Shown piece by piece: positions 1-7,256 of a stretch of 64,000 bases of DNA; positions within the stretch are counted from its first letter, which is position 1, and every line of letters begins with the position of its first letter. The DNA lies in contig NZ_JACHIU010000001.1 of assembly GCF_014207705.1 (NCBI RefSeq), positions 5,944,501 to 6,008,500 of the forward strand. Reading direction: 5' to 3'. This DNA is from Sphaerisporangium rubeum. GTDB taxonomy: Bacteria; Actinomycetota; Actinomycetes; Streptosporangiales; Streptosporangiaceae. The notes under the pieces are model-generated. The model did no database searches and was not told where the DNA came from. It saw only the letters and a program-made list of their open reading frames with translations. The translations under genes and the position numbers were made by a program.

Positions 1-351
1 GACGAGGAGAACGACGGCGTGATCGCCGCCGTCAACTGCACCGCCACCCGCACCGGCCCGGCCAAGCGTCCCCTGGTGATGCGATTCTCCTCCGACGACT
101 CCCTGAAGACCTGGCTCGACGGCCACACCAAGGGCCTGTCCGACGCGGGCTGCAGCAACGGCGACTCCGCCGCGGCCTGGAACCACGAAGGCACCGTCAA
201 GGGCACGCTCGTCTGCAAGCCCGGTGACGACGACAACTACCTGGCCATCTGGACCTTCGACTCCGAGCGCATCGCCGTCATCGCCGAGGCCGCCGATCGT
301 GGGACCATCCGCGCCTGGTGGGCCAAGAACGCCAACCTGATCGTCGGCTGA
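1..351 (+). CDS. C-terminal part of an unidentified protein, truncated by the window edge
   Basis: The reading frame is open from base 1 (117 codons including the stop), so the start lies before the window. The visible part is mostly hydrophilic, with two Cys residues (in VNCTA and LVCKPG) and an aromatic C-terminus (RAWWAKNANLIVG). Such Cys-paired, Trp-rich tails occur as extracellular sensor ends of actinobacterial Ser/Thr kinases and small secreted proteins, but no catalytic motif is visible and I do not assign a function. It is followed within 30 bp by a strong terminator hairpin, so it is the last gene of its transcription unit. Confidence 0.7.
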   Translation, partial: DEENDGVIAAVNCTATRTGPAKRPLVMRFSSDDSLKTWLDGHTKGLSDAGCSNGDSAAAWNHEGTVKGTLVCKPGDDDNYLAIWTFDSERIAVIAEAADRGTIRAWWAKNANLIVG

Positions 352-380
352 CCCGCGCGGCCCGGTCGTCCCGGTTGCCA

Positions 381-415
381 CCGGCCCTTCCCCGGCCCCG
401 CCGGGGAAGGGCCGG
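381..415 (+). terminator. Perfect 15-bp hairpin terminator
   Basis: Arms 381-395 and 401-415 are exact reverse complements with a 5-nt loop, immediately downstream of the truncated first gene. A short T-run (ACTTT) follows, as in actinobacterial intrinsic terminators. It insulates the pentose operon from upstream transcription. Confidence 0.75.
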
Positions 416-427
416 ACTTTCCGGATA

Positions 428-437
428 GTTTCGAAAC
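428..437. promoter_or_regulatory. LacI-type operator candidate GTTTCGAAAC
   Basis: This is a perfect 10-bp palindrome with a central CG, the usual form of LacI/GalR-family operators. Similar TTTCG/CGAAA elements recur upstream of the lactonase gene (637-661), between the FAH and lacI-like genes (5971-6067) and upstream of the dehydratase (9190-9220). The site lies about 165 bp upstream of the predicted promoter, so it could act as an auxiliary operator. Binding by the regulator at 6085-7176 is inferred. Confidence 0.45.
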
Positions 438-592
438 ACCGGGCTTCCGCACCCGACCTGATGGCGCGCTGGCCGGCTGTGGCGAACCGGTTGTCCGAAA
501 GTCGCCGAAATACCGCGGTGTCCGGTTTCAGGGCCGGTACGGTGCTGAGGAGCGACGACACCACTCACGCGGCGGTCGGGAGGCGCGTGACC

Positions 593-621
593 TTGACGCC
601 GGAGAGCCGTCGTTCTACCTT
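593..621 (+). promoter_or_regulatory. Sigma-70-like promoter of the lactonase/GH3 operon
   Basis: TTGACG (593-598) and TACCTT (616-621) are separated by exactly 17 bp, which predicts initiation near 628. The 10-bp-arm inverted repeat at 637-661 then falls just downstream of the start site, a position suited to repression. Confidence 0.55.
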
Positions 622-636
622 GGCAACAGACCTCTG

Positions 637-661
637 AAGTTTCGGATATTTTCCGAAACTT
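637..661. promoter_or_regulatory. Inverted repeat operator downstream of the promoter
   Basis: Arms AAGTTTCGGA (637-646) and TCCGAAACTT (652-661) form a perfect 10-bp inverted repeat with a 5-nt spacer. Each arm carries the TTTCG/CGAAA core seen in the other candidate operators of this island. It lies in the predicted 5' leader, about +9 to +33. Confidence 0.5.
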
Positions 662-695
662 TCAAGCCCTTTTCTGTCTGCTGAGGAGTCCGCCG

Positions 696-746
696 GTGGC
701 GCGTGTCGACCTGGAACGTTCACCCGCAGGGCGGGCCGGCGGATGA
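696..746 (+). CDS. Possible 16-codon leader peptide coupled to the lactonase gene
   Basis: A strong ribosome-binding site, GAGGAG (683-688), stands 7 nt before a GTG at 696. That frame encodes 16 residues and stops at a TGA (744-746) which overlaps the ATG of the lactonase (743-745) in an ATGA arrangement. The lactonase itself has only a weak GGCGG-type site. Ribosomes would thus be delivered to the lactonase by termination-reinitiation. The peptide has no obvious regulatory run of codons. The alternative is that the frame is accidental and the lactonase starts by itself. Confidence 0.4.
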   Translation: MARVDLERSPAGRAGG

Positions 747-1624
747 CGGTCGACCTGCGGGCCGAGGTGTGGCTGGAGGTCTCCGGCGTTCACCTCGAAG
801 GGGTGGTGTGGGACGGCGACGCGGGGCTCGTACGGTTCGTCGACATACCCAAAGGTCGGGTCTTTCATGCCGACCCGGCCACCGCCGAGGCCGGCCACGC
901 CGACCTGCCGGCTCCGATCACCGCCGTGCACCCCACCACGCGACCCGGCACCCTGCTCGTCGCGGACGGTGACGGCATGGCCCTCGCCTCCGGCGGCGAG
1001 CTCACCGAGCGGCTCGCCGCGCCGCTGGCCGGCCGGCCCGAGATCCGGATGAACGACGGCAACGTGGACCCGGCGGGACGTTACCTGGCCGGTTCCATGG
1101 CGTACGACTCCACGCCGGGAGCCGCCTGCCTGTACCGGCTGGACCCGGACCGTTCCCTGCACACGCTGCTGACCGGCCTGACGGTGAGCAACGGCATCGA
1201 CTGGTCCCCCGACGGCGCCTTGTGCTACTTCATCGACACCCCGACCCGCCGCGTGGACGTCTTCGACTACGACGTGACCACCGGAGCCCTGTCGGGCCGC
1301 CGCGTGTTCGCCGACACCTCTGACGGACCCGGCATGCCGGACGGCATGACGGTGGACGCCGACGGCGGGGTGTGGGTGGCGTTCTGGGGAGGTTCCCGCG
1401 TGGTCCGCTACGCGCCGGACGGCACTGCCGACCTGGTCGTGCGCCTGCCGGTGACGCAGGTGACGTCCTGCGCGTTCGGCGGCCCCGGCCTCGACCAGCT
1501 CTACATCACCACCTCCACAGAGGGCCTGTCACCGGGTGAGCTGAGCGAACAGCCCGCCGCCGGTGCGCTCTTCCGTGCCGAACCCGGCCACCGTGGCCGA
1601 CCCTCGAACAGGTTCGCCGCATGA
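743..1624 (+). CDS. SMP-30/gluconolactonase-family sugar lactonase
   Basis: The 293-residue product has the length and motifs of SMP-30/LRE lactonases: Glu19 (HLEGVVWD), Asn104 (RMNDGN), Asn150 (VSNG) and Asp200 (MPDGM). These match the four metal-site positions of the family, and a beta-propeller repeat pattern is visible throughout. The expected reaction is hydrolysis of an aldonolactone to the aldonate in the cytosol. It is the first main gene of a plus-strand operon with a GH3 glycosidase 13 bp downstream. Across a terminator lie a sugar dehydrogenase and two aldonate-processing dehydratases, so xylono- or arabinonolactone is the likely substrate. The ATG at 743 was chosen because it preserves the normal family N-terminus. 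Confidence 0.85.
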   Translation: MTVDLRAEVWLEVSGVHLEGVVWDGDAGLVRFVDIPKGRVFHADPATAEAGHADLPAPITAVHPTTRPGTLLVADGDGMALASGGELTERLAAPLAGRPEIRMNDGNVDPAGRYLAGSMAYDSTPGAACLYRLDPDRSLHTLLTGLTVSNGIDWSPDGALCYFIDTPTRRVDVFDYDVTTGALSGRRVFADTSDGPGMPDGMTVDADGGVWVAFWGGSRVVRYAPDGTADLVVRLPVTQVTSCAFGGPGLDQLYITTSTEGLSPGELSEQPAAGALFRAEPGHRGRPSNRFAA

Positions 1625-1637
1625 AACGGAGTGACAC

Positions 1638-3953
1638 ATGACCACCGTGAGCACCGCCGCGCCGGAGGTCTGGAGGGACGCGGGCCGGTCCCCCGAGGAG
1701 CGGGTCGAGGCGCTCGCGGCCCGCATGAGCCTCGCGGAGAAGATCGCTCAGCTGTACGGCGTGTGGGTCGGCATCGACGACGGTGACGGCGAGATGGCGC
1801 CGCACCAGCACGAGTTCACCGCGCTCCCCATGGAGTGGGACGAGCTGGTCAAGAGCGGCCTCGGCCAGCTCACCCGGCCGTTCGGCACCAGGCCGGTGGA
1901 CGTCGCGCGCGGCGCCGCGACCCTCGCCGCCGCGCAGCGCGCCATCGTCACGGCCGGCCGGTGGGGTGTCCCGGCGCTGGTGCACGAAGAGATCCTGACC
2001 GGGCTCGCCGCGTGGAAGGCCGGCGTGTACCCCTCACCGCTGTGCTGGGGTGCGACGTTCGACCCCGCGCTGGTGGAACGCATGGGTGCGCAGATCGGCG
2101 CCACCATGCGGCGCCTCGGCGTGCACCAGGGCCTCGCGCCGGTGCTCGACGTCGTCCGCGACCTGCGCTGGGGCCGGGTCGAGGAGACCATCGGCGAGGA
2201 CCCCGTGCTGGTCGGCGCCATCGGCGCGGCGTACGTGCGCGGCGTGCAGTCCGCCGGGGTGATCGCCACGCTGAAGCACTTCGTGGGGTACTCGGCGTCC
2301 AAGGCCGGCCGCAACCTCGCGCCGGTGTCCGCGGGGCCGCGTGAGATCGCCGACGTGCTGCTGCCGCCGTTCGAGATGGCCCTGCGCGCCGGCGCCGGCT
2401 CGGTGATGAACTCCTACACCGACGTCGACGGCGTCCCGGCGGCGGCCGACCCCGCGCTGCTCACCGACCTGCTGCGCGGCACCTACGGCTTCACCGGCAC
2501 GGTCGTCGCCGACTACTTCTCGGTGGCGTTCCTCCAGACGCTGCACAACGTGGCGGCGTCCCCGGCGGACGCGGCGCGGCTCGCGCTCACCGCCGGCATC
2601 GACGTCGAGCTTCCCACCGTGAACTGCTTCGGCCCGCCGCTGCTGGAGGCCGTGGAACGCGGCGAGGTGGACGTCGCGCTGATCGACCGCGCGCTGCGCC
2701 GGGTGCTGCTGCAGAAATGCGCGCTCGGCCTGCTCGACGACGGCTGGTCCCCGGAGCCGCCGGTGCTCACCGAAGGCGGCGAGGTGCTGGACGACGCCGA
2801 GGTGCGGTCCCTCGCCGGCGAGCTGGCCCGGCGCTCGATCGTGATGCTGCGCAACACCGGAGCGCTGCCGCTCGCGCCGGCCGCGACGCTCGCCGTGGTG
2901 GGGCCGCGCGCCGGCACGCCGCAGGCCATGATGGGCTGCTACTCGTTCCCCATGCACGTCGGCGTCCACCATCCCGAGGCCGGCATCGGGGTCGAAGTGC
3001 CGACCGTCGTCGAAGCGCTTCGAGCCGGCGGGTACGACGTGCGGTACGAGCAGGGGGTGCCGGTCCTCGGCGGTGACGACGACGGCATCGCGGCGGCCGT
3101 CGCGGCGGCCCGGGACGCCGACGTGTGCGTGGCCGTGCTCGGCGACCAGGCCGGCCTGTTCGGACGCGGCACCTCAGGCGAGGGCTGCGACGCGGCGGAC
3201 CTGCGGCTGCCGGGCCGCCAGGAGGAACTGCTCGAAGCGCTGCTCGCCACCGGCACACCGGTGGTCCTGGTGCTGCTGGTGGGCCGGCCCTACGAGCTCG
3301 GCCGGCAGATCGACCGGCTCGCCGCCGTGGTGTGCGGGTTCTTCCCCGGCGAGGAAGGCGCGCCGGCCCTGGCCGACGTGCTGTCGGGCCGGGCCGACGC
3401 GGCGGGCCGTCTGCCGGTGAGCTTCCCCGGGGACGGCGGCAGCCAGCCCTCCACGTACCTCGGCGCGCCGCTCACCCGGCGTGGTGAGGTCAGCGTCATC
3501 GACCCGACGCCGCTGTTCCCGTTCGGCCACGGCCTGTCGTACGCGCCGGCCACCTGGGCCGAGGTCACCGGTGGCACGTCATGGGCCACCGACGGCACCT
3601 ACGACGTACGGGTCACGCTGCGCAACGACTCCGAGCGCGAGGTGTCCGAGGTCGTGCAGGTGTACCTGCACGACCCGGTGGCCGAGGTGGCGCGGCCGGC
3701 GCAGGCGCTGATCGCCGCGCACCGCGTGGACCTCGCCGCCGGTCAGACCCGCGAGGTGACGTTCACCCTGCACGCCGACCAGACGTCCTACACCGGCGCG
3801 TCGTTCCGGCGTCAGGTGGATCCCGGCGAGGTGGAGCTGCGGGTCGGCGCGTCCAGCGCCGACATCAGGCGGGCCCTCGCCGTCACGATGACCGGTCCGC
3901 GGCGCCACGTCGGCTTCGACCGCGTCATGGAGGCGGCCGTCACGACCACGTGA
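1638..3953 (+). CDS. Glycoside hydrolase family 3 beta-glycosidase (beta-xylosidase-like)
   Basis: The 771-residue protein has the usual GH3 order: an N-terminal TIM-like barrel (about 20-340, with KHF and the nucleophile Asp292 in VVADYF), an alpha/beta sandwich (about 380-600) and a C-terminal fibronectin-III-like domain (about 640-760). No signal peptide is visible, so it should act inside the cell on imported oligosaccharides or glycosides, releasing a monosaccharide from the non-reducing end. It follows the lactonase by 13 bp with a GGAG-type site. The neighbouring oxidative pentose genes favour a beta-xylosidase or alpha-arabinofuranosidase role over a beta-glucosidase one, but sequence alone does not settle this. 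Confidence 0.85.
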   Translation: MTTVSTAAPEVWRDAGRSPEERVEALAARMSLAEKIAQLYGVWVGIDDGDGEMAPHQHEFTALPMEWDELVKSGLGQLTRPFGTRPVDVARGAATLAAAQRAIVTAGRWGVPALVHEEILTGLAAWKAGVYPSPLCWGATFDPALVERMGAQIGATMRRLGVHQGLAPVLDVVRDLRWGRVEETIGEDPVLVGAIGAAYVRGVQSAGVIATLKHFVGYSASKAGRNLAPVSAGPREIADVLLPPFEMALRAGAGSVMNSYTDVDGVPAAADPALLTDLLRGTYGFTGTVVADYFSVAFLQTLHNVAASPADAARLALTAGIDVELPTVNCFGPPLLEAVERGEVDVALIDRALRRVLLQKCALGLLDDGWSPEPPVLTEGGEVLDDAEVRSLAGELARRSIVMLRNTGALPLAPAATLAVVGPRAGTPQAMMGCYSFPMHVGVHHPEAGIGVEVPTVVEALRAGGYDVRYEQGVPVLGGDDDGIAAAVAAARDADVCVAVLGDQAGLFGRGTSGEGCDAADLRLPGRQEELLEALLATGTPVVLVLLVGRPYELGRQIDRLAAVVCGFFPGEEGAPALADVLSGRADAAGRLPVSFPGDGGSQPSTYLGAPLTRRGEVSVIDPTPLFPFGHGLSYAPATWAEVTGGTSWATDGTYDVRVTLRNDSEREVSEVVQVYLHDPVAEVARPAQALIAAHRVDLAAGQTREVTFTLHADQTSYTGASFRRQVDPGEVELRVGASSADIRRALAVTMTGPRRHVGFDRVMEAAVTTT

Positions 3954-3971
3954 CACCGCGCCTGCAGATGT

Positions 3972-4034
3972 CCGTCACCCTCAGGTGACGGCGTACGGCG
4001 GCAGGGGGTGGCCCCGCGGCGGCGGGCCACCCCC
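3972..4034. terminator. Two hairpins between convergent genes
   Basis: Arms 3972-3979/3984-3991 form an 8-bp stem, and arms 4004-4014/4024-4034 an 11-bp perfect stem with a 9-nt loop. They separate the plus-strand GH3 gene from the minus-strand dehydrogenase and can end both transcripts. Confidence 0.7.
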
Positions 4035-4043
4035 GCCCCGGCT

Positions 4044-5039
4044 TCACTCGCCGGGGTAACGCAGCCCCGCCTGCGCGCGGATCTCGTCCATCGTCCCCAT
4101 GATCTCGCAGGTCTCGTCGAGAGTGAGGACCGGGCTTTCCAGCGCGCCTTCGCGGACGCGGCGCGCGACCTCCTCGGCCTGGAAGCGCAGGCCGTTGCCG
4201 GGGACGGGCCACTCGTACCGCTCCACGGCGCCGGTGCGGCCGGTCAGGGTGAACGACGTCGGACGGTACCACCAGGGGTCGATGTCGATGCGCGCCTCGG
4301 TGCCGGCGATGGACGCGCGGTTCGGCAGGAACGCCTCCATGGTGGTCACCGCCACCCCCTGGCGGCCGCCGGCGTACCCGGTGACCACCGAGGTGTGGCC
4401 GTCCACGCCGGTGGCGCCGAACTGCGTCGACGACACCACCGAGTCGGGGGTGCCGAACACCATGGACAGCAGCGACACCGGGTAGATGCCGAGGTCGAGC
4501 AGCGCGCCGCCGCCGAGTGCCGGGTCGAAGAGGCGGTGCGCCGGGTCGAAGGGGAACCACACGCCGTGCTCGGCGTTCACCAGCCGCACGTCACCGAGAC
4601 GTCCCTGCGCGAGCAGCTCGCGTACGCGCACCATGTGGGGCAGGAACCGCGTCCACATGGCCTCCATGAGGAACACCCCGCGGGCCCGCGCCGCCTTGAC
4701 GACCTCCTCGGCCTCGGCGCGGTTGATGGTGAACGGCTTCTCGACCAGCACGGCCTTGCCGGCCTCGATGGCGGCGAGGGCCGCGTCCTTGTGGCCGGTG
4801 TGCGGCGTCGCGACGTACACCGCCTCGATGTCGTCGGCGGCCAGCATCTCGGCCTGGTCGCCGTAGCTCCGGGACGCGCCGGTCTCGGCCGCGAACGCCT
4901 CGGCGCGCGCGGACGTGCGGGAGCCGACCGCCACGAGCGTGCCGGTGCCGGTGAGGCGCAGGTCCTCGCAGAAGGCCTTCGCGATGCCGCCGGTGCCGAT
5001 GACGGCCCAGCGCAGAGGTTCAGGGGTCGGGGTGGTCAT
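4044..5039 (-). CDS. Gfo/Idh/MocA NAD(P)-dependent sugar dehydrogenase, xylose dehydrogenase-like
   Basis: The 331-residue product starts with a Rossmann motif (VIGTGGIA, 13-20). It carries the family Lys in EKPF (Lys101), then FLMEAMWTRF and GGGALLDLGIYPV. The last two are typical of the dihydrodiol dehydrogenase/D-xylose 1-dehydrogenase subgroup. The predicted reaction is oxidation of an aldose at C1 to the lactone, which the lactonase at 743-1624 would open. Its ATG overlaps the stop of the FAH gene by 4 nt, so the two are translationally coupled. The exact sugar is inferred from the neighbours. Confidence 0.82.
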   Translation of the reverse strand: MTTPTPEPLRWAVIGTGGIAKAFCEDLRLTGTGTLVAVGSRTSARAEAFAAETGASRSYGDQAEMLAADDIEAVYVATPHTGHKDAALAAIEAGKAVLVEKPFTINRAEAEEVVKAARARGVFLMEAMWTRFLPHMVRVRELLAQGRLGDVRLVNAEHGVWFPFDPAHRLFDPALGGGALLDLGIYPVSLLSMVFGTPDSVVSSTQFGATGVDGHTSVVTGYAGGRQGVAVTTMEAFLPNRASIAGTEARIDIDPWWYRPTSFTLTGRTGAVERYEWPVPGNGLRFQAEEVARRVREGALESPVLTLDETCEIMGTMDEIRAQAGLRYPGE

Positions 5040-5932
5040 CGCAGCGATGTCTCCAGTGAAGGGGTGTACTCACGGGGGCCGCCTGGCTTGCCGCGCACCA
5101 CGGGGTTGCGCAGCACGCCGACGCCGCCGATGCCGATCTCGACCACGTCGCCGGCGGCGAGCGTGAACGGCGAGGGGACGAGGCAGGTGCCGGTCGACAG
5201 GACGACGCCGTCGGGGTGGACGTCGCCGAGCATCAGGTAGGCCACCAGGCCGTCGAGCCGCCTGTGTAACCGTCCGGTGTTCGCCTCACCCTGCCATACG
5301 GGGGCGCCGTCGCGGTGGATCGTCATGGTGATCGGCAGATCGTAGGGATCCTCGACCTCCCACACCGGCGTGACCCACGGGCCGAGGCCGCACGAGCCGT
5401 AGAAGATCTTGGCTTGCGGCACGTAGAGAGGGTTCTCCCCCTCGATGCTCCGGGACGACATGTCGTTGCACACCGAGTAGCCGACGATCTCGCCGTGCGC
5501 GTTCACCACCAGGGCCAGCTCGGGCTCGGGTACGTCCACCACCGAGTCGGGACGGACGGACAGGTCGCCGCCGGGCCCGACGGCACGCCAGCCGGCCGAC
5601 TTGAAGAAGATCTCGGGCCGCTCGGCGTCGTACACCTGCTCGTACACGGTGGCGGCGCGCTCGCTCTCCTCGACGCGGGCCTCACGGGAGCTCTCGTACG
5701 TGACTCCGGCCCCCCACACCTCGGTGCGGCCGTCCACCGGGGCCAGCAGCTCGACGTCCGCCAGCGGCACGGCCTCGCCGCGCGGGCCGCCGAGGCGGTC
5801 ACGCAGCTCGCCGAGCGGCAGCGTCCACAGCTCCGCGAGGGACGCGACGCCGGTCAGTTCGGCCACCACGCCGTCCTCGTGCAGCCCGACACGCGGGCCT
5901 GCCTGTCGCGTTCGGTACCTGACGATGTTCAC
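5036..5932 (-). CDS. FAH-fold 2-dehydro-3-deoxy-pentonate dehydratase
   Basis: The 298-residue protein belongs to the fumarylacetoacetate hydrolase superfamily, with the acidic metal-site motif DVPEPELALV, the basic FFKSAGW segment and a CNDMSSR block. The overall pattern resembles 2-keto-3-deoxy-arabinonate/xylonate dehydratase, which makes alpha-ketoglutarate semialdehyde. It starts with GTG after a good GGAG site and is followed by the coupled dehydrogenase. Its promoter region contains several TTTCGAA-type sites. FAH paralogues with hydrolase activity on diketo acids are the main alternative. Confidence 0.78.
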   Translation of the reverse strand: MNIVRYRTRQAGPRVGLHEDGVVAELTGVASLAELWTLPLGELRDRLGGPRGEAVPLADVELLAPVDGRTEVWGAGVTYESSREARVEESERAATVYEQVYDAERPEIFFKSAGWRAVGPGGDLSVRPDSVVDVPEPELALVVNAHGEIVGYSVCNDMSSRSIEGENPLYVPQAKIFYGSCGLGPWVTPVWEVEDPYDLPITMTIHRDGAPVWQGEANTGRLHRRLDGLVAYLMLGDVHPDGVVLSTGTCLVPSPFTLAAGDVVEIGIGGVGVLRNPVVRGKPGGPREYTPSLETSLR

Positions 5933-5970
5933 GGGACTCCTTACTCTCGCCGGCTCCCGCGCCGACGGAG

Positions 5971-6067
5971 TTTCGAGGGAGTTCGAAATCTGTGGCTGTC
6001 CGAAATGGTAGCGTTCCGGGTGATTCCACAGGTCAATCCGCGAAAACTAGCCGGAGTGACCTTCGAA
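5971..6067. promoter_or_regulatory. Cluster of TTTCGAA-type elements upstream of the FAH/dehydrogenase operon
   Basis: Within about 100 bp there are TTTCGA (5971-5976), TTCGAA (5982-5987), TCCGAAAT (5999-6006), GCGAAAACT (about 6040-6048) and TTCGAA (6062-6067). These resemble half or full copies of the 428-437 palindrome. The segment is the only non-coding space upstream of the FAH start (5932), so it should hold the operon promoter and its operators. Confidence 0.45.
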
Positions 6068-6084
6068 ACTCCAGACCGGTTTGT

Positions 6085-7176
6085 TCAGTTGTCGCGCTCG
6101 GCCGGCGGCGCCGTGCTGTCGCGCACCACCAGCTTCGTGGAAAGCTCGACCCGGCCCTCAGGCATGTCGACGCCATCCTTGTGGGCCAGCAACGTGCGGA
6201 CCGCCAGCGCGGCGAGCTCGGCGATGGGCTGGCGCACCGTGGTGAGCGGCGGCGTCACCCACTGGGACATCGGCACGTCGTCGAAGCCGACCACGCTGAG
6301 ATCGTCAGGCACGCGCAGGCCGCGCTGCCGCACCGCGGCGTACACCCCGAGCGCCTGTTCGTCGTTGGCCGCGAAGATCGCCGAAGGCGGGTCGGGCCGG
6401 TCGAGCAGCGCGAGGCCCAGCTCGTGGCCGGAGGAGTAGTGGAAGTCGCCGTGCTCCACCAGGGAGTCGTCGGCCTCGACGCCGGCCCGCTCCAGGGTCG
6501 CGCGGTACCCCGCGAGCCTCGCCTGACTGCACAGGTAGCGCATCGGCCCGGTGATCATGCCGATGCGCCGGTGACCGAGGTCGATGAGATGCTGCGTGGC
6601 CGCCATGCCGCCACCCCAGTTGCCGGCGCCGATGGACGGGATGTCGCCGTCGGCGTCGCCGACCTGGTCCACGATGACGGCCGGGACCCCGAGCTTGGCG
6701 ATGCGCCGCTGGTCGGCGGCCGTGAGGTCGGTGACCGCCAGGATGACGCCGCGCGGCACGCGTGCGGTCAGGTCCTCGAGCCACCGCCGGCCACCGCCTG
6801 CGCCGCGCTCGAGCACCGACACCACGACACCGATGCGCGAGCCCCGCGCGGCCTCCTCGGCGCCACGGATGATCTCGGCGGCCCACGGCGTGCCGGCGTC
6901 GTTGAAAAGGATCTCCATGAGGCCGCCGCCGCGTTCGGCGATCACCGGCCGCTTGGTGCGCCTGGTCGGGACGTACCCGCGCGCCACCAGCATGGCCTCG
7001 ATCTGGACGCGGGTGGACTGCGCGACGTCGGAACGGCCGTTCAGCACCTTGGACACGGTCGCGCGGGACACCCCGGCCTCGGCGGCGATGTCGGCGACAG
7101 TGACGCGCCGGTCCATCGAATCGGACACCAACCGTTGCTCCATCACCGAAACTCGGCTTTCCTGTCTCGACATCAT
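6085..7176 (-). CDS. LacI/GalR-family transcriptional repressor of the pentose island
   Basis: The 363-residue protein has an N-terminal LacI helix-turn-helix (TVADIAAEAGVSRATVSKVL) with a hinge, followed by a periplasmic-binding-like effector domain (about 85-355: GMITGP, FAANDEQALG, VVGFDDVPMS). An ATG-ATG pair starts the frame. Internal Met12 or Met21 would still keep the whole DNA-binding domain, so the exact start is uncertain. It lies between the FAH operon and the dehydratase on the same strand. The central-CG palindromes nearby are the expected operator type, and a sugar or aldonate is the expected inducer. Confidence 0.85.
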   Translation of the reverse strand: MMSRQESRVSVMEQRLVSDSMDRRVTVADIAAEAGVSRATVSKVLNGRSDVAQSTRVQIEAMLVARGYVPTRRTKRPVIAERGGGLMEILFNDAGTPWAAEIIRGAEEAARGSRIGVVVSVLERGAGGGRRWLEDLTARVPRGVILAVTDLTAADQRRIAKLGVPAVIVDQVGDADGDIPSIGAGNWGGGMAATQHLIDLGHRRIGMITGPMRYLCSQARLAGYRATLERAGVEADDSLVEHGDFHYSSGHELGLALLDRPDPPSAIFAANDEQALGVYAAVRQRGLRVPDDLSVVGFDDVPMSQWVTPPLTTVRQPIAELAALAVRTLLAHKDGVDMPEGRVELSTKLVVRDSTAPPAERDN

Positions 7177-7256
7177 GGTAAGACGTCACGGTGATCCGGA
7201 CCCGGCGATCGGCCGAACGCCGAGCCGCCGGACCACCTCACCGGTACGTCACGTGC

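Noticed and set aside
352..742. A tRNA, riboswitch or small gene in the 391-bp gap before the lactonase
   Set aside because: Only the terminator, two operator-like repeats, the promoter and the short leader frame were recognised; no cloverleaf or known riboswitch core was seen.
4008..5240. Long plus-strand frame over the dehydrogenase and FAH genes
   Set aside because: It is antisense to two well-supported genes, is rich in Arg/Gly/His and has no domain-like pattern; a high-GC shadow.
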